A stretch of DNA of 64,000 nt from the NCBI GenBank assembly GCA_018340805.1, contig JACMZG010001914.1, forward strand, positions 18,359,622-18,423,621, written 5' to 3'. The position numbers and the translations under genes are program-made. This DNA is from Microvelia longipes. Lineage: Eukaryota > Arthropoda > Insecta > Hemiptera > Veliidae. The notes under the pieces are model-generated. The model ran no database searches, was not told the DNA's origin, and was given only the letters and a program-made list of their open reading frames with translations. Positions 46,764 to 57,592 of this stretch are shown one piece after another (the stretch's first letter is position 1; each line of letters opens with the position of its first letter).

Positions 46764-46966
46764 GTCTGATTTCTGTTCATGTTATTATTATTTTATCTTA
46801 TCTGTTATTATTATTTGTTATTATTATCTGTAGTTATTATTATTTTATTATTTTATCTTATCTATATCTTAATATGTTAATTTCGATCTTTGTTTACTTT
46901 TCCTTCATAAGTATCACTTTAGGACAAAACATGATGTACATTGTATAACATGTATAGCGTGGTTAA

Positions 46967-47070
46967 TGTTTACTTTTCCTCATTTATACCATAGGTATAT
47001 AGGAAAACAATTGTTTTTAAAAAAAACGAAATCTAAGATCTGTTTAGGTGTTTTTAAGACCTGCTGTTTT
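46967..47070 (+). mobile_element. R1 repeat, short 5' fragment
   Basis: TTTTCCTCATTTATACCATA, then GGTATATAGGAAAACAATTG and GTTTAGGTGTTTTTAAGACC match the first 100 bp or so of the family. It lies 200 bp beyond copy D in the same orientation. Confidence 0.8.
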
Positions 47071-47731
47071 ACCTATAACTTATTGGCAGAAATAAAAACA
47101 ATATATTAAAGAAACATAAACCCTAATTAAACCCTTTATTTTAATTAAGCATAATAATTTTAAAAGTCATTAACTTGTTTTTATTAAACATTAATTAAGT
47201 ATATTTAATAAGTTCATTATTTTATTAATCTTAATTATAACCTGAGATAATATGGCTTAGAAGGTTAAGTTTGCTATAAAATAAAGTTATGACTTTTTAT
47301 TATCTATAAAAAGTTATAACGTTTAATATTAAATTTAATAATTATTGTTTCTATTATTTTACATTGTATGCAATAATTATTTGGGAGCAGGATGACGTAG
47401 AGACTTAATGGAATAGCTGCTTGAATTTCGATCAAACAGCAATGCCTGGTCAGTCTGTAAGCCTTTTCAGGCCTTTTAACGATTATTTTTGTTTCTGGTC
47501 TGTTTTGATTATATTTTTCCTAACATTACTGGTAACCTAGCCCTAATGAACGTTGAATTTCAGCTTGAAAAGCATTAAAGTTAATCATCTTTTAGATTAG
47601 TTATTTTTGTGTTATTATAGGTTTTTTTTAACCATTAATAACCGCCTACTACTTTTAATTACTACCATTATTGGACAATAACTTTCGAAAATAGACCGAC
47701 CTTATTTTAATATTTATACACTGGAGTCATT

Positions 47732-48317
47732 TATGTGCTTGGACGTTAACATCATTTCTGACAGTGACAATAAAGCAAAAGCAGAGATAAACGCCCGGAT
47801 TCAAGCAGCCAGCAGATGTATAGTCTGTGTATAGTCTTTCTAGACTACTTATATCAAAAGACCTTTGAAGAGCTACTTAAGTCTACATTTATACTACTAT
47901 GGTTCGCCCTGTTTTAACGTATGCCTTTTAATCATTGAGCGCAAAGTTCTTCCCGTAATATATGGTCCAGTGTGTGATAATGTCACTAGAGAAATAAGAC
48001 AAAGAATTAATGCTGAATTAGAGGAAGCGTACGGAGCAGAAAGCATTGTGAGATGGGTCAAGTTTTTAGATGGGCAGGTCACTTTGTTCTCGCCCCGGGT
48101 GACAGTCTCATACACCGGGCTTTCTTCGAATGTTTGGCTGGATCAAGACCTGTTTGGAGACCTCTTTCAAAATAGAGGAAAAACGTGGAGGGAGATCTCC
48201 ATGTTGTTGGGGAGTCCAAAACTGGATTCTAGGGTACAATTCCGATACTTTTGAAGACAAATCGTCGTCGCGGCCAATGATCACCCAGGATTGTAGTGGC
48301 CACCAAAAGTAAAAGTA
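47732..48317 (+). pseudogene. LINE reverse transcriptase C-terminal fragment
   Basis: This is the relic of a second, older non-LTR retrotransposon. In changing frames it shows CLDVNIISDSDNKAKAEINA (47735 on), RIQAASRC, then VYIYTTMVRPVLTYA (about 47880..47925, in a different frame), ERKVLPVIYGPVCDN, INAELEEAYGAESIVRWVK and near the end DCSGHQK. This is the order seen after the RT fingers and palm in many arthropod LINE proteins (a KAEINARIQAANR block, a RPVLTYA block, then ERKVLRKIYGP). The first part has stop codons after RC, and at least two frameshifts are needed. A 129-codon open frame (47865..48254) covers only part. The RT catalytic domain itself is not present. Confidence 0.85.
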
Positions 48318-48876
48318 ATTAAGTAAGAAAAATGTTTGAGGGCAAAATTTAGAAAGAGTCTAGGAAAGATTCAAACCATGGATGAATTTTCTTCAGCGAT
48401 TTATTTCACTCAGGTTTTAGATAAGGTTAGGTGTTGTTTTCGTTTACATGACCATCTTTTATGAAAACCTGTATAACACTTCATTTTCATTGTATTCATT
48501 TGTTTGTTCTCAGGTATTGCTGGACTTACATACATTTGTGAGGGAGAATGTTACTTTGGTGCTAATCTGAGGTATAAACTGTTACTTAGCATTTCTTGTG
48601 GGACATCATTTAACTTTAAGACATTATGATTTGTTTTAGTCCTCGCCAGAGAACCACTATCGAATGCCAATAGTTACTGACCAGTAATTTAGTAACAAAT
48701 ACAGAGAAGCTGCCAAGTATGAAACTAAGATTTCATGAAGTATTCGATACACCTTAAAGACACTATGGTCTGCTCCGCGGTCCACTTTGTAATCCTAAAG
48801 ATATTGCTAATTGTAACGATTTATGGAATATTAATGTTAGCATGACCCTTGCGAAAGATTGTCACGAAAAAAAACT
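48318..48876. other. No recognisable feature
   Basis: The first bases may belong to the 3' end of the LINE fragment; the rest shows no gene or repeat. Confidence 0.4.
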
Positions 48877-49050
48877 GCCTCCATGGTGGAAGCGTCAGTA
48901 TTAATTCTGATCTTTGACACCATGGAGGTCTGGGGTTCGCATCCCAGGTTACGCTTTTAGCTTATAAAAGAGTACTTATTAAGGTATATTTATTAGCATC
49001 TGTGACTACAGTTTAGTACCTTTACATCCTTTGGGCTCTAAACAGCAACT
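48877..49050 (+). mobile_element. tRNA-derived SINE, copy 4 (internally deleted)
   Basis: The head reads GCCTCCATGGTGGAAGCGTC. The box B-like GGGGTTCGCATCCCAGG sits at about 48953..48969, followed by TTACGCTTTTAGCTTATAA. The conserved tail word GGGCTCTAAACAGCAA appears at about 49033..49048, only about 65 bp further on, so much of the usual body is missing. Confidence 0.85.
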
Positions 49051-49187
49051 TCTGTAGAAAAAGAGGGGGGTATAAAAACTTTTAAATTGTATTTATTAAA
49101 ATTTTATTTAATAAAATTTAAATAAATTTTATTTTAGTCTGTTAAAGAATTAAATAAACAAAAATTTTGGTTAAAACTAGTAAAAAA

Positions 49188-49330
49188 TAAAATGCCCGTT
49201 TTAGGGCCTTTGGCAAATCAGAGTATCCAACCAGGAGGAACCACATCAGGTGGGTTGTATCCATGTCCTCATAAGTATTAATTAAAGTTGGCGAAATCAT
49301 TTTAATACAAATACTATTCTTATAAACTTA
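49188..49330 (-). mobile_element. tRNA-derived SINE, copy 5 (3' part only)
   Basis: On the minus strand the copy ends GGCCCTAAAACGGGCATT (49191..49208) and carries the GGTTCCTCCTGG and GTGGTTCC-type body words. The similarity stops near 49330 before the tRNA-like head, so this is a 5'-truncated copy, the typical result of incomplete LINE-driven insertion. Confidence 0.8.
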
Positions 49331-50300
49331 AAACTGATCATCACGAAAATAATTTTAGTATCGTAACTAGCTAATCTTGTGCAAATAGCTCTAAAGATAA
49401 TCATTTCTTATCATTATCATGATAAGATACTTCTATGACGTATGATTGATTATTAGGTAAACAGAGTTGGACAGATTAGTAAGGTTTGGGTGTGGTCTCT
49501 GTTTGGTTTTCTCTAAGTGATTGCCTTTGGCGTTTTTTTTATTTTTTATTTTAAGTCATTTAGTTAATCTTATGTTGGCTTTTAGGAGGAAGGTTATCTT
49601 GAGTGCTCAAAAACACTAGTGAGAGTAGGGTAATTTGAGTCCTATATATAGGATTACGCTTAAACCTCTCTAGGCAGGAAAGTGCTATTCAGATTTAAAA
49701 ATGCTGTTTATCATAACTAGTTTTATTTTAAGTTTCGATAATTTAAACAAAGATTTGACCTCGGCTTCGCCTCAGCCGTCAAATTTTATATTATTTGTCT
49801 CAGCTTCACCTCTGCAGTTAATTTGTACAGCCTACTCTTACATTCAGCTTGTGTCTAAATTTATTATGCTTGTCAGTAATATCAATTTCACAATTTCCTA
49901 AACAAGTCATATGTATAATTACAAAGATGTGATTCTTCCTATTTATGTTTGGCAAAAAATCTTCCCTATAAACAGGGAGGAGTGTAAACTTCCCAATAGA
50001 GTAAGTCCTGAGTAGGAAGGGGAGATTACTACTCTAGACGACTTTAGTTTTGAGTAATAAAACCCTAAGTAGAAATAAGTCAAATGCAAGACCCGAAATT
50101 TCCTCCAAGAGGTTTTATTTTTTCATTTGGTTAAAAGCACTTTATTTCTTCCCTTCAAAAACATTTAAGGTTATAAAAATGTTTTGTAAAACCTAAGTAT
50201 AACCTTTTCTGGTTTCTATGTCCTTAAATAGACAAATACTCTCCAAAAAAAACGTTATGTCAATTAATTTAAATTTCATTTTTATATATTAAAAAATAGA
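49331..50300. other. AT-rich DNA with a small CTCGGCTTCGCC duplication
   Basis: TCGGCTTCGCCTCAGCCGTC (about 49762) and TCAGCTTCACCTCTGCAGTT (about 49800) form a short direct repeat. A GATAAGAT-rich dyad lies near 49400..49430. Otherwise nothing was recognised. Confidence 0.4.
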
Positions 50301-50306
50301 GTACGG

Positions 50307-51088
50307 GGTACCTCGGAACTTTTCCTCATCACATCGGATTCGGTACGCTCATCCTCCCTACTTGAGACTCGCTTCGCTCGTCCTCAGAATATATTCGCTA
50401 AATTTATACTGCAACACATCTTCGGACTCTCTTCGCTCGTCCTCAGATAGTAATTACATCCTTTTCATTCTGAGCGGTCACCTATATAGGCACTGACCAC
50501 GCTCAATGCTGCTTAAATTTTATGATCCTACAAAAATTATGGATGTACTTGTCGAATTGAAACGAAACTAAGTGTACTTATGTATTACGTAAAGGTATAC
50601 ACTTGTACCAAATTTCAAGTCAATTGGATTATTTTCTTTTTTTACATTTTTTTTAAAAACACGTACAGAAGATATTTGATAAAAATTAAACTGATACTGA
50701 TAATGAGGTGAAACTTGTTACATTTGTTAGTCTAATACATGCCTGCATGCGTGCCAATTCTCAATCCGATTGTGTCATTTTTCCGCTTTTTTATGATTTT
50801 TTAAAATTTTCGCTATCATTATTGTGGGTTAATGACGTCATAAAAAATGTTTTCCAGATATCACAACTAATCCTATAGATTGATTTTTGTACAAAGTCCG
50901 TGGCATAAATAAAGTAGGAGCTACGATGATAACAGACACACCCACATAAAGACAGACAGACAACTTTGTGAAAACCACTCAGGATGTCTTAAAAACATCT
51001 AATTCTGATAATTCCGGTGACATCCGTTTCGTAATTTATACAAACACAATACTTTTCCTATATACCTTCGGTATACATGAGGGAAAGT
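50307..51088 (-). mobile_element. R1 repeat, full-length copy E
   Basis: It aligns along its length with copy A and, on the other strand, with copy D. Read on the minus strand it starts at the TATACC/GGTATA terminal hairpin (51050..51088), passes TTTGTCTGTCTGTC, TATGACGTCATTAACCC and GCACGCATGCAGGCATG, then the 5S-like segment at 50471..50518 and two GAGCGAAG(C)GAGTC words (50383..50444), and ends AAGTTCCGAGGTACC at 50307. The duplicated GAGCGAAG block makes it slightly longer than copy D. Confidence 0.88.
50471..50518 (-). promoter_or_regulatory. 5S rRNA internal-promoter-like segment (R1 copy E)
   Basis: On the minus strand: TTTAAGCAGCATTGAGCGTG, GTCAGTGCCTATATAGGTGA, CCGCTCA. Box A is well kept; box C has ATATAG in place of GGATGG. 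Confidence 0.7.
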
Positions 51089-51102
51089 AAAAATGGGGCA
51101 CA

Positions 51103-51300
51103 AGGTACCTTTTCCTTACAATATCTTATTTGCTTCCCTTATCCTCACTACTTCAGACTCGCAGAATATAATAATGTTTTAATTTACATTGTAGTTATAT
51201 CTTCGGTATCGGTTGGCTCGTCCTCAGGAATAAATTAATTTGGTCCTCGTGCAACACAATTATTTTCCTTCATACCTTGCCTAACAGGTGGGAATGGAAA
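51103..51300 (-). mobile_element. R1 repeat, internally deleted copy
   Basis: It begins 15 bp after copy E in the same orientation. The GGTACC end, the GACTCGC and GGCTCGTCCTCAG words and the opposite end (AACACAATTATTTTCCTTCA, TACC) are kept, but the 550 bp between them is gone. Confidence 0.75.
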
Positions 51301-51724
51301 GCACGGTAGGTTCGGTAACACATATTCCTTCTTTTGCGATTAATTTCAAAAATAATTTGATATCGAATGATATCATTGAATGGAGTTTCTATTGCTAATG
51401 TTTTAAGACTGTGCCATTAGTACCCTTTTCGGGTACCTCATTTTGCTCTGTCCACATTTACCGTAGACACTTGAAATTTTGTTGAAATGTTCAACTACTA
51501 ATGCTGAGGAGTTCTAACTTAAAAGCTGCTAAGGTGTTGTTTCTACCTAATATAAATTGAAAATTGACTTTATCTGCATAGCGCACATATTTTGCAATCA
51601 TCCACAAATTTGATTTTGATAAAATTTCTAAAATACGACATCAAAGGCGAAACTAAGTTTTTTTATTGTCCATTTTTAAAATTATGTATAATTAATCATG
51701 TTCTTATACATCCTAAAACACCTC

Positions 51725-52100
51725 GCTATATCATATAACGCTTTTATGTGTCATATTTGATATAACGTCTCTCTATATCATATTGCTATACGCCTCTCTA
51801 TATCATATTTGCATGCTATAACGCCTCTCTATATCATATTTGCTATAAACATGCTATAACGCCTCTCTATATCTGCATAACATTATGCCTCTCTAATCAT
51901 ATTTGCTATAACATGCTATAACGCCTCTCTATATCATATTTGCTATAACATGCTATAACGCCTCTCTATATCATATTTGCTATAATATGCTATAACGCCT
52001 CTCTATATCACATATGCTATAACGCCTCTCTATATCATATTTGATATAACGCATCTCTTTATCATTTAACGCTTCTCTTTATATTTGTAACATATTAAGA
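51725..52100. repeat. Tandem array with 27-bp unit and optional 10-bp extension
   Basis: GCTATAACGCCTCTCTATAT followed by CATATTT makes a 27-bp unit. In several copies an extra GCTATAACAT gives 37 bp. CGCCTCTCT-type starts lie at about 51768, 51791, 51822, 51860, 51887, 51922, 51959, 51996 and 52023, so steps alternate around 27 and 37 bp. Confidence 0.92.
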
Positions 52101-52109
52101 GAATATTTC

Positions 52110-52705
52110 TCTACATATTTGTAACATTATAAAAAACGCAACATAGTAAACAGCATGTTTAAAAGAGTACACACAATTTGTTCGCAATACGCGCAATCTC
52201 TCAGAGAAATGCGCACACTTTTATTAGTAACTGCTAGCTACTCATTTGTTTTACGTCTCTTAGAACCCAGACAGTTTTAAAGTGTAATTTTTAGCAAGTG
52301 AAATCCAAAAGCGGCGAATTAAAAATATACTTAATAAACTTGAAAAATCACACAGGAATGATTTTTAATTTAATTTTCAATGAATTTCAATCAATTGTTT
52401 GTAAGAGCTATCATTACAGCGTACATTACACAATCTAATAATAAAATAATGATCTAGAATTTGATCTTATTACAGCTGCACCAATACGCACGGAGAGAAG
52501 CTGTAATTACTTCTCGGGTAACTCATTTTCAAGGCAATATTATTTTCTCTTTTTTACTGTTTCCTTTTCTATTTTATCAAACAAGATTATTTTTTATATT
52601 TCTATGTAACATTTTTAAAATGGTTCAAGTAAGCTTTTATTTGTTGGGGGTATTACTTTTTTTGTGCATTTAATCCTAACAAAACCACTTGCGTTTAAAA
52701 AAAGA
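52110..52705. other. AT-rich DNA, no recognisable feature
   Basis: No gene or repeat was recognised. Confidence 0.4.
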
Positions 52706-52710
52706 ACCAA

Positions 52711-53417
52711 GACTAGCGTAAAAAGTTGTGAGATCATTGAATAAGCCAAGTCGGAGTTTCATAATATATAATAATAATAATGCCCGTTTAGAGCCTTGCG
52801 GCACTTTAGGGATAACCCCTGCGGGAACCACCTCGGGTAGTAGTAGCAACCGTTACGCTCAAAGTGTATTCTACAGTTGGAAATAATTTATCTAAACAAT
52901 AATCTTCTATAAACTGAGAGCGTAACCTGGGATGCGAACCCCGGACCTCCGTGGGTGTCAAAGGTCAGTGTAAAGACTAACGCTCTAACGACCTCGACCA
53001 CGGAGGTTCCCTATTATGCTTGTAAATATATAAGGTCTTGGCGGTTTCACTTTGTGACTTGGCCAATACACAGCTTAAGATAGTGTTTTTTTTTTTAATT
53101 TTCCTTTTAGTGGTAACACTACTAAAAGGCCGTATATTATCAGCATGTCCCATATAAATACTACATGCTTTTGAAAACAATAGGTATTTGAACATTACAC
53201 TTAAGATAGTGTGATACTAAACATCTTGTATATAGTGTAGACTTACACAATAAAAATATATTCAGCCTATTTAATAAGTTTATTATGCATTTCTGGGTGA
53301 GGTGCGTAATGGCCAAGTCACAAAGTGAAACCGCCAAGACCTCGTATACTAAACCTCGTAGCATAATTAGGAACTTTTGACTTGGCTTATCCAATGATCT
53401 CACTTTTTACGCTAGAC
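52711..53417. mobile_element. Long inverted-repeat element with nested SINE
   Basis: The left arm (GACTAGCGTAAAAAGT, GAGATCATTG, ATAAGCCAAGTC from 52711; then, after the SINE, AAGGTCTTGGCGGTTTCACT, TTGTGACTTGGCC up to about 53067) is matched by the reverse complement of 53290..53417. The SINE at 52763..53007 interrupts only the left arm, so it arrived later. Removing it leaves an element of about 460 bp with arms of about 120 bp. CTTAAGATAGTG appears twice in the centre (about 53073 and 53202). Confidence 0.9.
52763..53007 (-). mobile_element. tRNA-derived SINE, copy 6 (best preserved)
   Basis: On the minus strand: head CCTCCGTGGTCGAGGTCG with A-box-like TGGTCGAGGTCGTTAGAGCG, GTCCGGGGTTCGCATCCCAG (box B), an AT-rich body, then GTGGTTCCCGCAGGGGTTAT, CCCTAAAGTGCCGCAAGGCT, CTAAACGGGCATTATTATTA. 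It is about 245 bp, which I take as the family length. The ATT repeat tail is typical of LINE-mobilised SINEs. It sits inside a foldback element. Confidence 0.92.
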
Positions 53418-54515
53418 ATTGCTCCTTTTTATACACGCATGTGTTTTTGTTAGGGTTTCATCCCTTTTTGTAAGCTTGAAACTGCCTTACAAATATTCGC
53501 TAAGAAATATTATTAAATTATTAGTTAGTTTCAGCATATTATACTACTTATTAATTACTAAACAGATTCATTTTCTTTAATTAAACAATAGATAAACTGC
53601 GTAAAATATATTATTATGTTCTGTTAAAATAAAACTTTCGATATTCTTAGTTATGGGTTGGTTGACAGGAATGGATAGAATACTGATTAGATGACAGAAC
53701 GGTTGAACAAAGACATTAAAAGATTAAAAATATTTAAAGATATACAACATTTAACAAATTTAATGTTAAAAATTTAAATTTTAACTAATGTTATACGTAT
53801 TTTTACATTTGATTTGTATTTTCTTTTTTTAGTTAAAATAAGAAAGTAATTTAATTTAAGCATTGCTGAAACTGTAGACAATTTATTTAATAAAATATTT
53901 AATTAACTACAAACTACAAATTAAAAAAGATAAAAACAAGTATAAAAATATTATTATTTGACTTTTATTAAAGTTTTCATTAGCTTTACAGAAGAAAGAA
54001 AACAGAGTAAGACAGTGTAAGTTGCAATATTAATCTGGTTGGGTCGCCGCCAGGGAAGTAGTTTTGGTCCTTACTTAGTCAAGTAGTTTTTTTTGTCTGT
54101 CTACCGCCTCCTGCTGCCTTTCTAACCGCTCCCATAGATTATTCTACCCGGCTACATGGCGTAAGGACATTTTAACCTCTAATTCTCCACAAGGTGATAA
54201 AAAGGTCATTCTCCTTTAGCAAATACGTGCTTAAGGAAATGATGTAGTTTTGATGACACTATAATGGCTGTAATAACCTTATTAAAATGTTTCATTTATG
54301 TCTTATATTTTTTTATAAATAATTTATCGCGATTTTTACCGAGTTTAATTTTGGAATCATACTATTTAAAACGCGTTTAAGCATTTTTAGAGTTACGAGG
54401 TTCAAGTTTCAGCCCTTTCCATGTTATCAGGTTATGTAATAATAATATAAATGTGTAAACCTAATGGTTTTCATTACTACAGAAAGGTTTTTTTGTATAG
54501 AAAAGTAAATGTAAT
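53418..54515. other. AT-rich DNA, no recognisable feature
   Basis: A GC-richer patch near 54040..54170 carries no motif I can name. Confidence 0.4.
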
Positions 54516-54519
54516 TTTA

Positions 54520-54850
54520 GAGATATTATTACTAGAGAGGGCATTGCCTATATAATTACATTAAGATGCCTGAAACATTGTTTGGGGCTCTCAAAGGCTC
54601 TGTGTAACCTTATTGAAATCTCATTCAATAGTGAGTTAAAATAGTGAGGGTTAAAATAAAGCAATTGATTTCAATTGATTAGGTGCCGCACATTGTTTAA
54701 GTTTTGATTTGCATTTTTATCGTTCTACTATATAAGTTACTGTAATTTTGTACTGATTATTTTATTATAGTTATAAGAAAAAGTGGTTGGTCAGGTTACT
54801 TCTTAAATGTTTCAAAATTTAACCATAGGGCCATTCTAGTAATATATCTC
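54520..54850. mobile_element. MITE, complete copy with TA target duplication
   Basis: It is 331 bp, flanked by TA on both sides (54518..54519 and 54851..54852). The left end GAGATATTATTACTAGAGAG and the reverse complement of the right end, GAGATATATTACTAGAATGG, form terminal inverted repeats of about 23 bp. A TA duplication is typical of Tc1/mariner-like and some other DNA transposons. There is no coding capacity, so it would need a transposase from elsewhere. The copies at 7910 and 8112 share its body in reverse orientation. Confidence 0.92.
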
Positions 54851-55189
54851 TATGAATGTAATCATGCCAACACAGTATGATTGTGCGAGAGACTTTGTTG
54901 TTTCTATGTGTCAACTATTCATGTTTCTCAAAACTCGGTAGTACCAAATAAAAAATGATTTATGGAATGATGCTACAAAGATTTTTATTGTATAAATTAA
55001 ATATATTTATTAAAAATATATATTAATGTAAGAAAACTATAAGGGGTTCTTTTTCAGCGAAATTGTTTGAATAATTTTTTGGGAGTTCAAGTCGGGAGAG
55101 TATTACAAATATGTTTCAGAGGCTTTTAACAATTCTGAATAGAAAGAAATCAGTGCGGAGTTAATTTACTACTAGGAGTTGAACACACG

Positions 55190-55250
55190 GAGTTAATTAC
55201 TAAAAGTATGGGGTCCCAGGTTCGAATCATGTTACTGCCGATTATGTTTT
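55190..55250 (+). other. Possible tRNA-like SINE head
   Basis: GGGGTCCCAGGTTCGAATCA (about 55210..55229) fits a box B, and GGAGTTAATTACTAAAAGTA lies where an anticodon arm would be. No clear A box is visible and no second copy was found in the window. A different SINE family is possible; chance is not excluded. Confidence 0.35.
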
Positions 55251-55310
55251 ATTGTTTGGAGCTGAAGTGGGGGGAGCGATTCCTCTTTTTCGTTTTTCGC
55301 CCTTCATTTA

Positions 55311-55311
<1 letters not shown>

Positions 55312-55375
<64 letters not shown>

Positions 55376-55435
55376 TATATATATATAAATATACTGTTAT
55401 TTGTATGTATAATATACATACATACATATATAATA
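55312..55435. repeat. (TA)n-rich microsatellite with TACA units
   Basis: A TA run (about 55315..55388), then AT-rich units and ACATACATAC. It ends against the hairpin that opens an R2 copy. Confidence 0.95.
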
Positions 55436-55440
55436 TATAC

Positions 55441-55530
55441 ATCGTGGGCTTTTAGCCCACGATAACTCTTGAATCGCATGAAAAAAAAACTTGGCATATG
55501 ACAAGATGTTGGGCTTAAGAAGTAAAGGCT
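55441..55530 (+). mobile_element. R2 repeat copy with perfect hairpin
   Basis: ATCGTGGGCT, TTT, AGCCCACGAT (55441..55463) is a perfect 10-bp hairpin where the best R2 copy has its 12-bp stem. It is followed by AACTCTTGAATCGCATG and AAACTTGGCATATG, parallel to AACTTTCTAATGC and AAACTTGGCATAAA at 44875..44920. Similarity fades by about 55530. Confidence 0.65.
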
Positions 55531-56690
55531 ATTTTGTTTGTTAAAATGTAATGTAATAATTATAAAAAAACAGCAATAATACAAAAAACATCATTCAATA
55601 CCGAAGGGACTTCTACCTTTAGAACTTTTCCAGTGAAATTTCAAAGAAAAATGAGCTGAATAGATTAGAATTATGGAGGGGGGGATAGAGGAGGTGGAAT
55701 CTATGGAGGTGGACTTACGGCGTCCTACGGGTTGTTTATATGAATTCACCTACGTGGATGTTCTGATATTAGGTAATAATGAAAATTCGCTAAATACTTG
55801 TAAAATGCTTAGTATTTAGAGTAACAACAAATAATATTAAAACAATAACAGGGATCCTTACCCACGCTGCTTATAGCGGTTACGCGGTGATGGCCCGTAT
55901 TTATCACCATTCTTTTATGGTTACTTCGCCGTTTTATAAATTTGGCCTTGTTAATTTATTAGTTCTTTATTTTTTATTCATCTTAAGAATGATGTTTTTG
56001 AGGTTGTTCGAATGACAGAATTTTTAGTTAAAGATTCTTATATAGTATTCGTGTGTAAGAATCTGGAGACTTTCCACCCTAGGGTCTATAATTCCCTAAG
56101 ATTTTTTCTCTCTTGTAATCTCCTCCCTTCTGACTGATCCTACAGACCCTTATCAAGTTTACCGCAACACTTTCTCTACTTACCAATGCTTTCTTTCCCC
56201 AAAGCATTCAGTTAGTTCGTGTAACGCCGATCCCTTATTCTTGTCATCAACCTCTCTCTTCTATTTTCTATCTCTCTTATTTTCATTTTTTTTTCTTTCT
56301 TTATAGTATTTTTATTGTTATTTTTTGCCACCTGTTACTTTACTAATTTGTTTTGACCTTGTTTCGTTTTAATGATTTTTTTTTCTTTATTTATTAGGAT
56401 TTTTTATGTTTCATAGTTTTTCATTGCTGGTGTGTATTTTAAATGTTAGCTATTGGTTTTTAGTTATAAAACATACCTATTGTTTTTTTAGAAAAATATA
56501 TCTTTGATATAGTAGTGTTTATCTTTTTCTTTTCCTTATTTATAAATAAATAAATAAATAACCATTTATTTGCTATCTTTACAATTACTCACATATTACA
56601 AAAATTTACAATATTATTTATAATTATAAGCAATTCGACAATGAGCCGTGGTACCTCTTTTTGAGGTAGGAAACATTGGTTGGTACACCA
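55531..56690. other. AT-rich DNA, no recognisable feature
   Basis: Two pyrimidine-rich patches (near 56080..56300) are seen but no repeat or gene. Confidence 0.4.
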
Positions 56691-56693
56691 ATG

Positions 56694-57312
56694 GTTTTCC
56701 TTATTTATACCGTAGGTATATCGGAGAAGTTTTGTGTTAAGAAAAAAATCCAAAACCAAGATTTCATATAAATTATCCGTTTCAGGTGTTTTTAAGGCCT
56801 CCTAAGTGGTTTTTACGATGTTGGCTGTCTGTATATGAGTGTGTGTGTCTGTCTCTTCTCATTCTAGCTACCAGTGTATTTATGCTAGAGAGTAGAAACT
56901 TAGTACAAAAATCAATCTTTAGGTGTAGTTGTGCTATCCGGAAAATATTTTTTTTATGACGCCATTAACCCGCAATAATGACAGCAAAAATTTTGATAAT
57001 TCATTGAAAACGTAAATTTTTTTTTGATAAATTTGAGATTTGGCACGCATGTAGTCATAAATAAGATAAAAACATGTCCAAGTGTCATACTATTATCAGC
57101 ATTAATAAATGACTAATTATCAAATGATTTGTGCACGTTTTTTTAAAAAGATTGTAAAAATCGAATCGGATCCAATTGAGTTGAAATTCTGTACCAGTGA
57201 ACTTCTGCACTAAGTTTTGTTTCAATACGACAAGTATATTTATGATTTTGTTGGATCATAAAGTTAAGAACCGTCTAGCACGGTCATTGCCTGGATGGGT
57301 GACCGCTCAACC
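56694..57312 (+). mobile_element. R1 repeat, copy F lacking the 3' end
   Basis: It follows copy D from GGTTTTCCTTATTTATACCG (with TATACC/GGTATA arms) through TTTTTAAGGCCTCCTAAGTG, CCAGTGTATTTATGCTAG, TTAGTTGTGCTATCCGGAAA, ATGACGCCATTAACCCGC, TTTGGCACGCATGTAGTCAT and CAAATGATTTGTGCACG to the 5S-like segment (57260..57307). It stops just after that segment, so the GAGCGAAGCGAG block is missing. Confidence 0.87.
57260..57307 (+). promoter_or_regulatory. 5S rRNA internal-promoter-like segment (R1 copy F)
   Basis: AAAGTTAAGAACCGTCTAGC, ACGGTCATTGCCTGGATGGG, TGACCGC. Box C (GGTCA..GCCTGGATGGGTGACCGC) is the best preserved of the four copies. Confidence 0.75.
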
Positions 57313-57425
57313 TCCATTTTTATTTATTTTCGCTCTCAAAACAATATGCATGCGAAATTGGTAAAAGTAATTACAAGATTGATATTATTCTGATTTATTT
57401 TTTTAATTTTAATAATTGATTATAG

Positions 57426-57592
57426 TACGAAATATGGCTAAAATTAGTTGACAGCGCGGAAAAATAATGTTAAGGAGCCAATAAGGTTGGCTTGATTTGA
57501 ATGTAAGGGCGTGGTTTGACATTCAGAACTAACCTTATTGGCTCCTTCTTCCATTTTCCCACGCTGTTAACTGATTTTAGCCGTGTGTCGTA
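57426..57592. mobile_element. Small foldback element, arms about 65 bp
   Basis: ACGAAATATGGCTAAAATTAG, GTTGACAGCG and AAGGAGCCAATAAGGTT on the left are matched by the reverse complement of AACCTTATTGGCTCCTT, CGCTGTTAACTG and ATTTTAGCCGTGTGTCGT on the right (ending 57592). The spacer is about 35 bp. At 167 bp and with no coding room, it fits a foldback MITE. Confidence 0.9.

Noticed and set aside
52953..53007. A functional tRNA gene at the head of the SINE copies
   Set aside because: Box A and box B are present, but the arms do not fold as a full cloverleaf and the sequence recurs with a common non-tRNA body and tail, so these are SINEs.
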